From NCBI RefSeq assembly GCF_031877795.1, contig NC_133970.1:43507533-43571532 (forward strand): a DNA stretch of 64,000 bases, in the 5' to 3' direction. This document shows, one piece after another, positions 53,660-64,000 of this stretch. The DNA is from Strix aluco (Eukaryota > Chordata > Aves > Strigiformes > Strigidae). Positions within the stretch are counted from its first letter, which is position 1. Every line of letters starts with the position of its first letter. Position numbers and translations under genes: made by a program. The notes under the pieces were generated by a model, which was not told where the DNA came from, made no database searches, and saw only the letters and a program-made list of their open reading frames with translations.

Positions 53660-54000
53660 GTATAGAATAAAGGGGTGGATTATGTCCTGGTTCATCTAGG
53701 ATAGGGTTAAGTTTCCCCAGCAGTGGCGGGGGAGCTGTAGCCGGATTATTCAATACCATGCTGACATCACGTCCGGGCGCCCAAGCGCGGGACAATCAGT
53801 GAACGCTTGTGTTGTGTGGTCACTCTCCTCACTGCTGTATCGATACATTTTTTGTTCTGTTTATTGTTATTACTGTTATTGCTATTGTTAGTGTTCTTGT
53901 TGTTGTTCGTTTTGTTGCTGTTACACTGTTGTATTAAACCTTTCCTTATCTCAGCATCGGGGTTTTTATTGCACTCCCTGCCTGGTTCGGTCGGAGGGTG
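53660..54000 (+). repeat. Polypurine tract and truncated 3' LTR of provirus F
   Basis: GTATAGAATAAAGGGGTGGATTA is followed by the LTR from 53683. LTR homology stops near GGAGGGTG (about 54000), about 50 bases before the expected ACCACCACA. A short palindrome, GTTCCCACAGCATGGGAAC, lies at the breakpoint. Confidence 0.85.
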
Positions 54001-54431
54001 TTCCCACAGCATGGGAACAACTTTTTTCTATTTAATGTTGTTTGATAAATATATATTCATTTGTTGCCATAATAAAATACTGTAGAAGTCCCAGTTGTAG
54101 GATCTGCTTTATGCAGTCTGTCCTGTGCCTCCTGCTGCACTTGCTTGACTGTATGCCATGCTTCCATTCAGGACTTCTTCCTCATAACTACATATGTGTG
54201 AACAGAAAAGCTTTTCCAGGTGCTCTTATTTACAGTCCTGGAAAACTGATGGAGTTTGACACACAAGGTCATTAAGTGCCTAGGGAAAACGGTAGCACTT
54301 ATTTCCAGAGACATCATAGTGGCATAGCTTCTTACTCACTCACAAGCTGCATGTGACATTGTCATTTAAAATGCATTCTCTGGTCTATCCAGAGATGGTT
54401 AGCAATTCAAGGTATGTGCATTTCATGGAGC
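54001..54431. other. Non-coding sequence
   Basis: No gene or recognised repeat is visible. Confidence 0.4.
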
Positions 54432-55158
54432 TGTATTGGGTTTGCGTGGCAAGGTTTTGGTAGCAGGGGGGCTACAGGGGTGGCTGCTAGAAGCTTCCCC
54501 TATGTCTGATAGAGCCAGTGCCAGACAGCTCCAAGACGGACCCGCCGCTGGCCAAGGCCAAGCCCATATTTAAGAAGGGGAAAATTTTGCTGTGCAACGT
54601 CAGCTGCAGCTGTAGAGAGAGGCGTGAGAACATGTGCGAGAAACAAATCTGTAAACAGCAAGCTCAATGAAGAAGGAGAGGGAGGAGGTGCTCCAGGCAC
54701 CAGAGCAGAGATTCCCCTGCAGCCCGTGGTGAGAGGGCAGGCTGTGCCCTGCAGCCCATGGAGGTTAATGGTGGAGCAGATGCCCACCTGCAGCCCGAGG
54801 AGGACCCCATGCCTGAGCAGGTAGATGCGCCTAAAGGAGGCTGTGACAGCATGGAGACCCTGGGCCGGAGCAGGCTCCTGGCAGGACCTGTGGACCCATG
54901 GAGAGAGGAGCCCACACTGGAGCAAGTTTTCTGACAGGACTTGTGACCTCATGGAAGGGACTCACGCTGGGGGAGTTCATGAAGAACTGCAGCCCATAGG
55001 AAGGACCCACACTGGAGAAGTTCATGGAGGACTGTGTCCCATGAGAGGGACACTACGCTGGAGCAGTGGAAGAGTGTGAGGAGTCCTCCCCCTGAGGAGG
55101 AAGGAGCGGCAGAGACAATGTGTGATGAACTGACTGCAACCCCCATTCCCTGTCCCAC

Positions 55159-55797
55159 TGTTGTCCAAAAAGCGGATTCATGCCCAGCGTGCAATGAACC
55201 AATATGAACACGCTCAGGAGAGATATTGCATTTATTCAGGCCTGGGTGCTTGGTGGACTTTTCCACAAATCAAGCACACCAACAGCAGGTTTTCATGCTC
55301 CTTTTATACACAAAAATCAGAGGTTAGTACCTTTCCAATCATGCCTATTAGTTAGATAGATAGATTGGATTAGATAATTAGATAGATTGGTTAGTGATTA
55401 TCATATAATTATAATAGGGCTTACCTAATGCTTCTACTATGTATGCTCAGGGGAAGGGTCTTAACCTGGGCAGGGGTCTCTTTCACCTGTGGGTGGTTTT
55501 TTTAATATTCTAATGAAGTTAGTTCACTTTAGGACACTCAAAAGTTAGTTTCACTGCCAAGCTAAGTAATCGAATAGTCACTTTGCCAGCTTGTCAAATA
55601 ATTCATCCTCATCACAGTCCCAGACATTGTCCTTAAGGTCCAGGGCGTTCTACCTATTTTCTAGGGTTTGGAAACCAAAGCTTGTTCTTCTTGCTCAACC
55701 AAGCTTCAAGACCTCGCAGTTGTTCCCATATGGTAACTATGGCTACTAGCATAATCATTAACCATGGCTACTAGCAAATGTGAAGTATACTATATCA
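55159..55797 (-). repeat. Solo LTR inside the LTR at 54432-56888
   Basis: From TGTTGTCCAAA to ACTATATCA. On the minus strand GTATAAAAGGAGCATG and GAATAAATGC are in promoter and poly(A) order. It contains a TAGATAGATAGAT microsatellite near 55371. Host LTR sequence continues on both sides. The target duplication is imperfect. Confidence 0.75.
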
Positions 55798-55854
55798 CCC
55801 CTGCACTGCTGTGGGGGAGGAGGTAGAGAAAATCGGGAGTAAAGTTAAGCCCAG

Positions 55855-56302
55855 TGTGCTGGGTTTGTGTGGCGGGTTTTTTGGTAGTGGGTGAGGGCCC
55901 TACAGCAGTGCCCCCCTATGAGAAGCTTCTCGAAGCTCCCTCAGCTCCAAGTAGGACCCACCTCTGGCCAAGGCCGAGTCAATTAGCGATGGTGGCTGTG
56001 CCTCTGCAATAATGTATTTAAGAAGGGGAACCTGAAAGGGAATGGAGACTTGTGAGGAGGGGTTACAAGAAGGACACCTATACAAACACCAAGGCCAGTG
56101 AAAGGAAGGAGGAGGAAGAGGGGAAGGTGCACTGGAGCAGAGTCCTCCTGTATCCCATGGTGAGTCAGCAGGGCCGCCCCCCTGCCACCCATGGAGATCA
56201 CCAGAGGAGCAGAACGACCTGCGGCCTGTGGAGGACCCCACACTGGATCAGGTGGGTGCGTATAAAGGAGGCTGGGACTCTGAGGGGAGAAGCAGTCCCC
56301 AC
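55855..56302 (+). repeat. Partial second copy of the long LTR family
   Basis: TGTGCTGGGTTTGTGTGGCGGG and following bases match the start of the LTR at 54432, including TATTTAAGAAGGGG. It stops at 56302 where another LTR begins, so its end is missing. Confidence 0.7.
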
Positions 56303-56636
56303 TGTTGTAGTTCAGCGCTGGGAGGACTGCAACACGTGGGTGTGACAATTCAGGCACGGAGTCTCCATGAAGTGCAAAAGGAAAGACCCTTTATTATTAC
56401 AATAGTACATATTTATGCAGAGCAGAGCCGTCCTGTCTTCACAGGGCTCCCTCCTCCAGCTGCATCTTGTGTTATTCGGGCAGCCTTATCAGCTTCGACC
56501 TCCACACTATCCACCCTATGACTCATAGTTTTGTCTTGCAAGTGTTTGAGGCATTTCTTCGATCAGCCTCAACTTTTGCTTTCTCAGGCTGTTTTTCTTA
56601 GCTTCTCGCAGGCCTGGTTTCTCGTCTCTCACATCA
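56303..56636 (-). repeat. Short solo LTR
   Basis: From TGTTGTAGTTCAG to TCTCACATCA (334 bp). On the minus strand AATAATAAAGGG is a likely poly(A) signal near the end. The host LTR resumes with GTGGGGGGAAGG. Confidence 0.6.
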
Positions 56637-56888
56637 GTGGGGGGAAGGTGTTTTAAGATTCAGTTTTTATTTCTTGTTACTCTACTCTGATTTGATTGGT
56701 AATAAATTAAATTAATTTCCCTGAGTCGAGTCTGTTTTGCCCGTGATGGTAATGCTGAGTGATCTCCCTGTCCTTATCTAGACCCACAAGCCTTTCATTA
56801 TATTCTCTCGCCACTGTCCAGCTGAGGAGAGGAGTGATAGAGCAGCTTTGGTGGGCACCTGCCATCCAGCCAGGGTCAACCTACCACA

Positions 56889-57568
56889 GGAGCTGAGTTG
56901 TTCATATGCTCTGTATATCAAGAATTTTAATTGGCTTGAAACAATGAGTATTTGGTAGTAAAGATACACATGCCTAAAAGAGTTGGCTAATTGTGTGTTT
57001 GAATGGAATGAGAGTAAATAAATGTTCTAGCATGGGCTATCCCACTGAAGGAAATACAGCAGAAAAGCAAGGGTCTGGGTTTTGCAGCTTTATAGGAAAT
57101 CTTACCCAGAAAAATAATCATACTGACTTCAATCGTGGTAGCAAGACATGTAACTGCATTACTCTTAAAGGAGTAACAGAATCAAATCCAAAGTGTATAC
57201 ATGCTGGTTTTTACCTAAAGAGGCATTGTCCAAAGCATCCACAACAGGAAAAATCCCACTTACTAGAAAAAAAACTGAGGTTGCTTTATTCCTAAATTAA
57301 GATATAAGTGCATCAGTCAGCAGTCTCAGACCTGAGACACTGCGTTCTTGCAGGATTCAGATGGTTTAGAGGAGCTATGCTGATCACTGGCCATGGTTAT
57401 GTCTCCACAGGGTAGATCCTGCATTAAAACTTACAGTGGATCATACACAGAATATATCAAGATTTGAGTTCATGTAAATGTGTTACGGATACTCTCAAAT
57501 AAACAACCAACCACCAAAAATAAATTATTAATACAGTTAACTAGCTCTCCGTAAATTACAGGTTCGAA
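56889..57568. other. Non-coding sequence
   Basis: No gene or repeat that I can support. Confidence 0.4.
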
Positions 57569-58094
57569 TGTCTGTGAGAGGAGAACAGAACAACTTTCTA
57601 GGGTTTAACGGCAACCCAAAACGCAGAACAAAGAACTCTATGGGGTTTAACGGCAACCCAAAACACAGAACAAAGCCCCACTCCCCAGGGTTTAACAGCA
57701 ACTCAAAATGCTTTATCACTCACCTGACAAGTGAGGGCTCTCAACCTCGAGCACCTGCTCAGGGCAGCTTCCCAACCCAAGGCACCTCGAGGAGTTTCCT
57801 TGGGCAGCATCCTGACCCAAGGGGAGAGTCCTCGACCGCAGCGTGCAGCTCCAGGAGACGAGCTCCAAATGGCTCCCCCAGGGGACTCCATTTATACCCA
57901 GGCCGAATCTGACCTGTAGTCAATAGCGGCTCCCATTGGTCAAAGGCCCCAACTACCGCGAGGCCCTGAGAACAAAGGCAGTCAGGAGCTGCTGCACTTC
58001 AGCAGCCAAGAAGCTCTGTTTTCATTGGGCGGATGCACCTGCCACAAAATGATACATGGGTTGAACAAAATGGATGTTTTTATAATCCCTAACA
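57569..58094 (-). repeat. Probable solo LTR
   Basis: On the minus strand it starts TGTTAGGGATTATAAAAAC, has a GACCAATGGGAG CCAAT box and GGGTATAAATGG TATA box, and ends CTCACAGACA. The last part contains about two and a half copies of a 43-45-bp repeat (GGGTTTAACGGCAACCC, 57600-57715). I found no target duplication. Confidence 0.5.
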
Positions 58095-58637
58095 TGGTAA
58101 GAATTTCTTAATGTTAGGGGAGTACCATAGCACCAAATGCAGTTTGAACAGAGCTATATTAAGCCAAATGGCACTGTAATATGGACCAAATGACTTCCCT
58201 GATGTGCTGTTGTGGAGGTGTTGGGCAAGGCTGGCTAAGGACTTGAGTGTTGCTACACCAGAAAGGTTTTTCCCACCAGGAGCAGAGATGGACATTTCTG
58301 GACTGCTGCTCTGGGTTCTGTGGGAGTGACATGAGGGTGCCTGGTGCGAGGGGAGAAGCCCAGCACTTGGCAGTGGCTGCCCCTCTTGCTCTTGCCTCTC
58401 CCTTCACACTGCCTGGCTGCACGTACAGACCAAAGAGGCAAAAGTTCCATGGTTACTCTGCTGGACGTGTGTTGCAACAGTTAGCTGTCTACTCTGCCTG
58501 TAGCTGGGGCTGATCCTTCTCACTGTTGCTATAGGTGTGTGAAATGGATGATAAGTGCACATAGCATTTCACAGAGCCCATTCTCTAACCAGTGCAGCAT
58601 AAGCCCCTTCTGCTGGAGAAAGACAGTGGCCCTGTCC
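58095..58637. other. Non-coding sequence
   Basis: No supported gene. The last four bases (GTCC, 58634-58637) are the left target duplication of the next element. Confidence 0.4.
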
Positions 58638-58650
58638 TGAAGGGAAGTTG

Positions 58651-59221
58651 CTACAAAACCTCTGAAATTATTATAATTTATATAGGTATAGGATGCATTT
58701 GCTTAAGAATCCTGTGTGATTTTGTACAAGTAGATGACCTTATAGTAGACACAAGTAATCATACAAACATCTGTATCTGCAGGTTCGTTAGTCTTACAGG
58801 GTGCGATTTTAATTATACAGTTCCTGTCACAGCCTATCAGTTGTTACGATCCAGTTACAAATTAATTCAAGATTGGCAGCCCACCTCTATTGGAATGGAT
58901 CTGGCCCTAGTAAGGAAACTTTTGCATCATGAAAAATTAAAAGGATTAATGAAACAGATCAAAGAAAGTGGACAAAGCCCTTTAATTACTGTCCAACATG
59001 ACACAGAAAGGATACATCAAATAATGGAACGAGTGAAGTCAGATGGAGAACACCATTGGTGGGATGTGTTTACAGGCTATTCTCTGTCAATTACCAAAAT
59101 CTTAAATATTCTGACTCACCCGATGTTGATGCTACTAATAATCACGACAGTATTGATGATAGTAAATCTTATCTTTTGGTATAAATTAAGGAAGCTTACA
59201 GAGCAAATGTGGGTCTTATGA
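58651..59221 (+). pseudogene. env transmembrane-subunit fragment of the miniature provirus
   Basis: A frame open to 59221 encodes the end of a surface or ectodomain part with cysteines (CICRFVSLTGCDFNYTV), a helix (LVRKLLHHEKLKGLMKQ), ITVQHDTERIHQIMERV, the GEHHWWDVFTGYS motif and a membrane anchor (LMLLIITTVLMIVNLIFWYK) with a short tail. The ATG at 58592 lies upstream of the integrated element, so this would not be a natural Env start. It is homologous to env remnants in A and D. Confidence 0.78.
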
Positions 59222-59292
59222 ACAATAATGAAATATAATAAAACCCTTTTGACTGCAAAAGAATTTGCTTAGGCAATAGAAAAGGGAGGAAA

Positions 59293-60019
59293 TGAAGGGA
59301 AGTTGCTACAAGTATACTTGAAATTGCTAATGTACAGGGACCTGTAATATAAGCCATTTAGTTTTAACGTTAGACATCACTTGTATTTTACTAGCTTTTA
59401 TTTTTCTTGTATTTTTCCTGTATTTTACTGTAATGTATATAATTTCATTTATACTTTTTCCTAACTACCCTCTGTAGTTATTACCCACTTGTAAGATGTT
59501 TTGAAACCTTTAACTCCTTGCCTAGTAAAGATAAGACAGACCTTGGACAGTCTGAAAAACTCCCTGAGTACATCCCTAATAGCAGGAACCTAAAGAAAAC
59601 AAGTGCCTAAGTAGACGCCAGTGTCGAGATAAGTGCTGAGAGCTGGAACAAACAGGAGCTGAAGGACGGATGAAGTAACTCTATGACCATGTATGGACAC
59701 GAGAAACCTAAAGTTCACTAAGGGACAGTGTGAGAAAGGCTGTGTGGACCCCTAAGGAGGGGAGAAGACCCTCACTCTATTTTTACTATGCATGCTCAGA
59801 CTATGTAAATGAATTCTGAGAACCCATTAGCATAAGACTGCCTTTTCTAAGAAATCTAATGCATATGTATGCTTTTTGTGTATATTAGTCAGAGTGTTTT
59901 GTTAGTAAGTGTGGCACTTGTGGTGGAGCGATCCCCAGTGCTGCCCAGCGCTGCGAATAAAGAATACCTGCTTAACACTTATACTCAATTCTGACTGTTG
60001 AGTGAACCTCTTTGTTTCA
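59293..60019 (+). repeat. 3' LTR of the miniature provirus
   Basis: TGAAGGGAAGTTGC to TTTGTTTCA (727 bp), directly after the polypurine tract. It contains GCGAATAAAGAATACC near its end. Confidence 0.82.
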
Positions 60020-60249
60020 GTCCCTGTGGAAGGTTTAAAGGTTTATTTGTCTGCCTGGATCTCAGTCAGACAGATGCTTGTTTGCTAGCTGGAAAAATAT
60101 TGTCTGTAAATCTCTGCATGAAGGATATTGTGAAGAAAATAACCTGCTACCATTCTCTCCTATACCAGTATGTGAGAGACTGAAATGTCCTATGACTGTC
60201 TCAAAGCTTGCTTGTGTCTGTGCAAACCTCCAAGAGAAGCTGCTGCGGC

Positions 60250-60856
60250 CTGTGAATTGGCCTGGGGGATGTCACCCAGAGAAGCGGGAGTGTATTGAAG
60301 GATGCACCCCCCACTTTTTTGCCGTTGCATTGCCTGGACTCTTTAGACAAGCCTCAAAGGGGCAGAGGTGTGCTGAGTTGCCCCATCCTGTAGCCATTTG
60401 TGGATCTATTGTGTAGGCCAGACCCCATGCATGCATGGCTAATGAACTGACAAGAGGCAAAGGTTCCTGCCCTGAAGCCAGATGCGACAAAACCTGTTGG
60501 ACCAGAGAAAAAAAAACTAAAGGCGAGCAGATATGCTAATCAGCGGATACGATGAACTTAAAAAGGCAGCAGAAAAGTTTGTTCTGTGCATCTACCATTG
60601 AAGCCAGATCCATGTGCACCCACCACCGAAGAACTGAAGACTGAGGACCAACAGGACGCCGCTGGATCCATGGTGGTGACTATTCTTGCAGCCCTATCCC
60701 ACATCCTTGCTTTATTTCTGTCTTTTCCTTCTATTCTGTCCTATCGCTACCCCTCTTCACTTCTTTAATAATAAAAACCTGTTTTGGGTATACGGCATTT
60801 GACCTCGTTTGTGTCTTAATCTCGCTCTTGGGATCGTATCGAAACCTCCCCCGACA
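60250..60856 (+). repeat. LTR-like end fragment
   Basis: Looks like the promoter-to-end part of an LTR: ACTTAAAAAGGCAG (about 60553), TTTAATAATAAAAACC as poly(A) signal (about 60765) and an end at CTCCCCCGACA (60856). I could not place the start or find a duplication. Confidence 0.4.
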
Positions 60857-61075
60857 TTGGATTGGGACACAGTATTTCAATGAGTAATGCTTCCTTGGTT
60901 TGTCTTGTGTTCAATGCTACATTCCTTTATGCTATGTGCATACCTGTTGTTTAGTATAATTTGTTTTTATTTTGTTCTTTCTAGGAGAGGCTGTGCAGAA
61001 ATCGGGACCAATCTGGCTTCCTCTGAAGTGTGAGAAAATACTGGCCTTGAACCAGCAAAGCACTTACAGTCCAAT
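60857..61075. other. Non-coding sequence
   Basis: Nothing recognised. Confidence 0.35.
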
Positions 61076-61716
61076 TGTGACCAAACGGGATGAAAGAACT
61101 TATTAACATAAATGTGATGTAGATAAGCAGACACTCCTTTATTAACGTCCAGGTCCATAGGGTAGTCGTCTCACCAACAACGCACACCTGACTCGTGTAA
61201 CATGCTGATTATATAGGATACAGTAATACATAATAAACAAGTTCTCATACATAAACATGATAATTCCTGTAACTCATTTTCTTATTCCTACCTCTTTTGG
61301 GTCATGTGCACTTGAGTCCTCAATTGAGTTGGGGGGCTGCTTTTGTGACCACCACGGACTACCAACTCAAAAGAAAAACCCTCCAGTGTCCTTGACTCAA
61401 GGACTTTGGCTCACATTGCAATTTTATCATGCTTCGAGGCCCTTTCACAATGTGTCTTTTAGAACATCCTGGTCTACAGGGCAATAAATCGTCCTTACCT
61501 GAACAGCCTAACAATAGTGCCTGGTCATGAGTCTTATTCTTTGAATAGAAATCTGGTTAATGATTATTACCGGCCTACGTGGCCTTAGCCTGGGACTTTA
61601 CAAAGGACTTTGTAGCAGCATGACTGGTTGTATGGTTACTCTAAATCATTCCTTATTTAAATCCAAATCACCAAAAATCATTAAAATCAGCTCAAATTAC
61701 GAACAAATCAGTAACA
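61076..61716 (-). repeat. Solo LTR, inverted homologue of 26088-26737
   Basis: From TGTGACCAAACGG to AATCAGTAACA, with the 4-bp duplication CAAT (61072-61075 and 61717-61720). TATATAATCAGCATG and AATAAAGGAGTGTCTGC on the minus strand give its orientation. Confidence 0.85.
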
Positions 61717-64000
61717 CAATAATGCACCTATAAAATTCAATGCCAAGACTCCCACTCACTTCAGCAGTGTAGCCCAAAGCACTGGGATTGCTCAATTGCC
61801 TAAAGTTATGTCTGTGCCTGAGTGTTTTGCTGTTTGGAGCCCTAAGCAATAAAAGCAGGTCTGGAAAACAGTATTTCCATGGAGAAGGCTGCTAAATATT
61901 GATCATCAAATATTTTCTCTATCAAAGCTAAAAATTAGAATGGCAATGACCTTTTGTGCCCAGGCAGCATTGGTACTTAACACAAAGACTCAGCCTTTTT
62001 GACCCACCTTGGGCAACGTTCCGAGTTGCAATGGTGGTGTTTAATGGTTTTGATATCTAGAAGAAATGAATTGTGGGATATTTCAGGAACTGAATGGAAA
62101 TGGGAACTGCAAAATTCTTTCCTGAACCTGAAATTCAAAGTAATTGTCTACTTCTCATATACGCTTACTATAACAAATTTTAATTTTGGACAGTGATATA
62201 ATTATTGTATATAACTGTAGTACCTCCTACTCCATATCTGATAAATGACTGTAGCTACCACTCGAAGTGTGGCCCTTGACTCCTGAGCTGTTGAAAACTG
62301 TGCCTGTAAAATCTGAGACTAACAAAAAGTAGTGCTTTAAAGAAAGTGCAGGATGTTCTGATAGTCATCAGATCCCTTTCAGCAACTGTTCCATTTTGCA
62401 TTCTGCCCACAGAAAATATGTCTTTATAAAAAGGGAGTGAAAAAGAACAGCATAAACAAATATGTCTAATCCCTAATAAAAGGACTGCCAAAAAAAAAAA
62501 AATCTACCAATAAAAGTAAAGGAAAAAAGTTGCAGGTTTGATGACATCATTTGCTTGCATAACAAGAACACTACAAATCTGCATGTATACTTTGCCTTTT
62601 TAATGGAAATGCTGAACTGCAGCCCTTGGAAATATAATTTCATATGAGTAAGTGATATACCCTGCTGTGCTGTGCCAGGCAGGAACTGTGGCTTTGGGTC
62701 CTAGCTGTATTTCTGTTTTGCTGTCTGACCTTGGGTAGGGTGCTAAACTTTCCACTGAAGTGAAAACCGTTCTCAGCTGTCCCAGGCTGTAGTCTGTCTG
62801 TCTTTGCTATGGTTGGCATTTCTTGGTGCTCAGGTAGCAGTTTCTTGAAGCATCTGCTCAGAGCAAGAGATGCCAGGTATACAATGCTACGCTGTAAGAG
62901 TGCATTCACTTCCATCAGCTTTTGTACTTTAAAAGACTGAACATAGCCCATTAAGATCAAATTCAGTTGACTTTTGATGTTGTTTCATTCTGTTTGGAGT
63001 CACAAGATGCAAACAGTATGTTACTAATACAGTGAGGCAAGTACTATACTGTACTAATACAGTGTTTACAACTTACTGTGTAAATTGATAAAATATCACC
63101 TTGGTCTAGAACAGTGGTTTTCAACCTGTTCTTCACAGACTCCTGGGGAACACGTGTCAATTCCGAAAGCTCTGCAAAAGCAAGCCTTCTGTTGCGGACT
63201 CTATATTAGTGCTCAGGAGATAATACTGAGTAGTAGCAGGTGTTTTCACAAGAGAACTTCATGCTGCATATACGAGAAGTACTGCCTTTCCCAGATGCCT
63301 GCCTAGCAAATCTACAGACTTTGTAACAATAAATCTATGTTGGTGAACTTTTTTGATGTTGTGTATGTGGATACCTTATAAAACAAAATGAATTCTACAA
63401 CATCAAATGTATTTTTATGGAATGTTTAGGGAAGTAAAGACAAAAGCAAAGCATTTAAGAGGAGAGGCAGTGGGGTTTACTGCACTAGCTCTTCTGGATT
63501 TGCTTCCTTTCTATCTCCTTGTCTGTTAAGGGGATAACACAGCTCAGGGGAACTCAAGGGACTTCCTCATCACAGGGGCTGCATTCTTAAAGGCAAAGAA
63601 ATCCCTGTGCATAAATTATGTGTGCTCATATACTGTTCATCCCACACTCCCCATGACATATGTAATCACCCAGCAGGACTCAGCGTGTGTCTCAACTGAA
63701 CATGAGCCACCCTTATTTAAATCAACACGTTCAGTCACTTTGCATTGTTTCAGTATTGACGCTCACCCCATTGTACTGCATGACAGTGAACAGCTGACAG
63801 AATAAATCAGGGATCCTGGACATGACAAGAACTCACTTGAACTTACTTGACTTGAACTATTATATCTTGTTGGTGCGGGAGGAGAGTAGACTTTCTCTAG
63901 TAAAGTAATCATATCCTCACTAATTTTTCTTTGTCCTATTCAGAGCATGCTGTTGTGTGTGCATGGAGTAAGGGGATTTGTGAGGGAGGAAATAACTTTT
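61717..64000. other. Non-coding sequence at the right edge
   Basis: 2.3 kb of AT-rich DNA with only short chance frames and a poly-A run near 62490. No gene or certain repeat is supported. At 63109 CAGTGGTTTTCAACCTG is reminiscent of hAT (Charlie-type) transposon ends, but no partner end was found. Confidence 0.4.

Larger units (their letters stand above)
49749..54000 (+). mobile_element. Provirus F: ERV-L-like, truncated at both ends
   Basis: Starts in the middle of gag (TTGGCTGTTTTTGACATGG, equal to B near 9315) and ends inside its 3' LTR near 54000. It carries protease, RT, RNase H and integrase in one frame for most of its length. It is close to B and E in sequence. Both missing ends suggest deletion or recombination at its borders. 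Confidence 0.9.
54432..56888 (+). repeat. Solo LTR of the long minisatellite-bearing family, with nested insertions
   Basis: Starts TGTATTGGGTTTGCG and ends CTACCACA, with the exact duplication GGAGC (54427-54431 and 56889-56893). It contains TATTTAAGAAGGGG and GC-rich CACTGGAGCAG-type near-repeats (about 54650-55080). It was later invaded at 55159-55797 and 55855-56636. It is related to 15414-16625 over the repeat region and the end. Confidence 0.88.
58638..60019 (+). mobile_element. Miniature provirus: LTR start, env fragment, 3' LTR
   Basis: Begins with 19 bases (58638-58656) identical to the first 19 of its 3' LTR (59293-59311), then runs straight into env, a polypurine tract (GAAAAGGGAGGAAA) and a complete LTR ending at 60019. 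The 4-bp GTCC is duplicated at 58634-58637 and 60020-60023, so both ends are genuine integration ends. Everything from LTR base 20 to mid env is deleted. Four-base duplications fit a class I element. Confidence 0.82.

Noticed and set aside
57541..57580. tRNA-like B box (GGTTCGAAT)
   Set aside because: No A box, acceptor stem or cloverleaf can be folded around it. The bases are next to an LTR-like end.
63109..63180. hAT (Charlie-type) transposon end
   Set aside because: Only the first 17 or so bases look similar, with no partner inverted repeat or 8-bp duplication seen.

Overview
The window looks like avian nuclear DNA made almost entirely of transposable elements. The avian call rests on a nearly full-length CR1 LINE (ORF1 with an esterase domain, endonuclease-RT ORF2, and the CR1-type 3' octamer ATTCTGTG) and on several avian-type endogenous retrovirus (ERV) lineages. 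I found no host protein-coding exon, tRNA, rRNA or CRISPR array. Density this high suits a sex-limited W chromosome or another low-recombination region, but that is inference. All coding regions are decayed ERV or LINE genes except one open 603-codon gag.

Layout. (1) 1-13724: provirus A, a gammaretrovirus-like class I ERV on the minus strand. Its 3' LTR runs off the left edge. It carries two solo LTRs (1124-2001 and about 3892-4772), and its 5' LTR is split by provirus B (7628-13278, plus strand, ERV-L-like, 5-bp target duplication CTCAC). (2) 13725-15413: non-repeat sequence around a solo LTR (13930-14548, duplication CCAAT). (3) 15414-16625: an LTR that cuts off the 3' end of provirus C (minus, ERV-L-like, 16626-21655). 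Provirus E (plus, ERV-L-like, 21656-25795, duplication GAGAG) sits in what is probably C's 5' LTR. (4) 25884-32068: provirus D (minus), with a foreign solo LTR inside its 3' LTR and its 5' part lost. (5) 32069-45373: provirus G (class II, tRNA-Trp primer site), split inside gag by provirus H (minus, ERV-L-like, 33894-45064). H is split in pol by provirus I (minus, class II, 36468-41239, 6-bp duplication CTCGAT). I contains a further LTR-like segment. (6) 45374-49748: the CR1. (7) 49749-about 54000: provirus F (plus, ERV-L-like), truncated at both ends. (8) 54001-64000: sparser sequence with nested solo LTRs (54432-56888, duplication GGAGC), a miniature provirus with an env fragment (58638-60019, duplication GTCC), other solo LTRs and unremarkable non-coding DNA.

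The five ERV-L-like proviruses (B, C, E, F, H) share one plan. Their order is gag, protease, RT, RNase H, integrase, with no env before the 3' LTR. Where its 5' half survives, Gag starts with several hydrophobic, apparently membrane-spanning segments and shows no CCHC knuckle. In E, F and H an in-frame UAG separates gag from pol and is followed about 10 nt later by the same short hairpin. C keeps the hairpin but has a sense codon at the stop position. These are the most interesting biological signals here: an env-less retroelement lineage that appears to combine a polytopic membrane Gag with MLV-style stop-codon readthrough.

The nesting gives a relative chronology: I is younger than H, H than G, G than D, and D and E than C. 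By-eye LTR pair divergence agrees for I (few differences), H (more), E (more again) and B (most).
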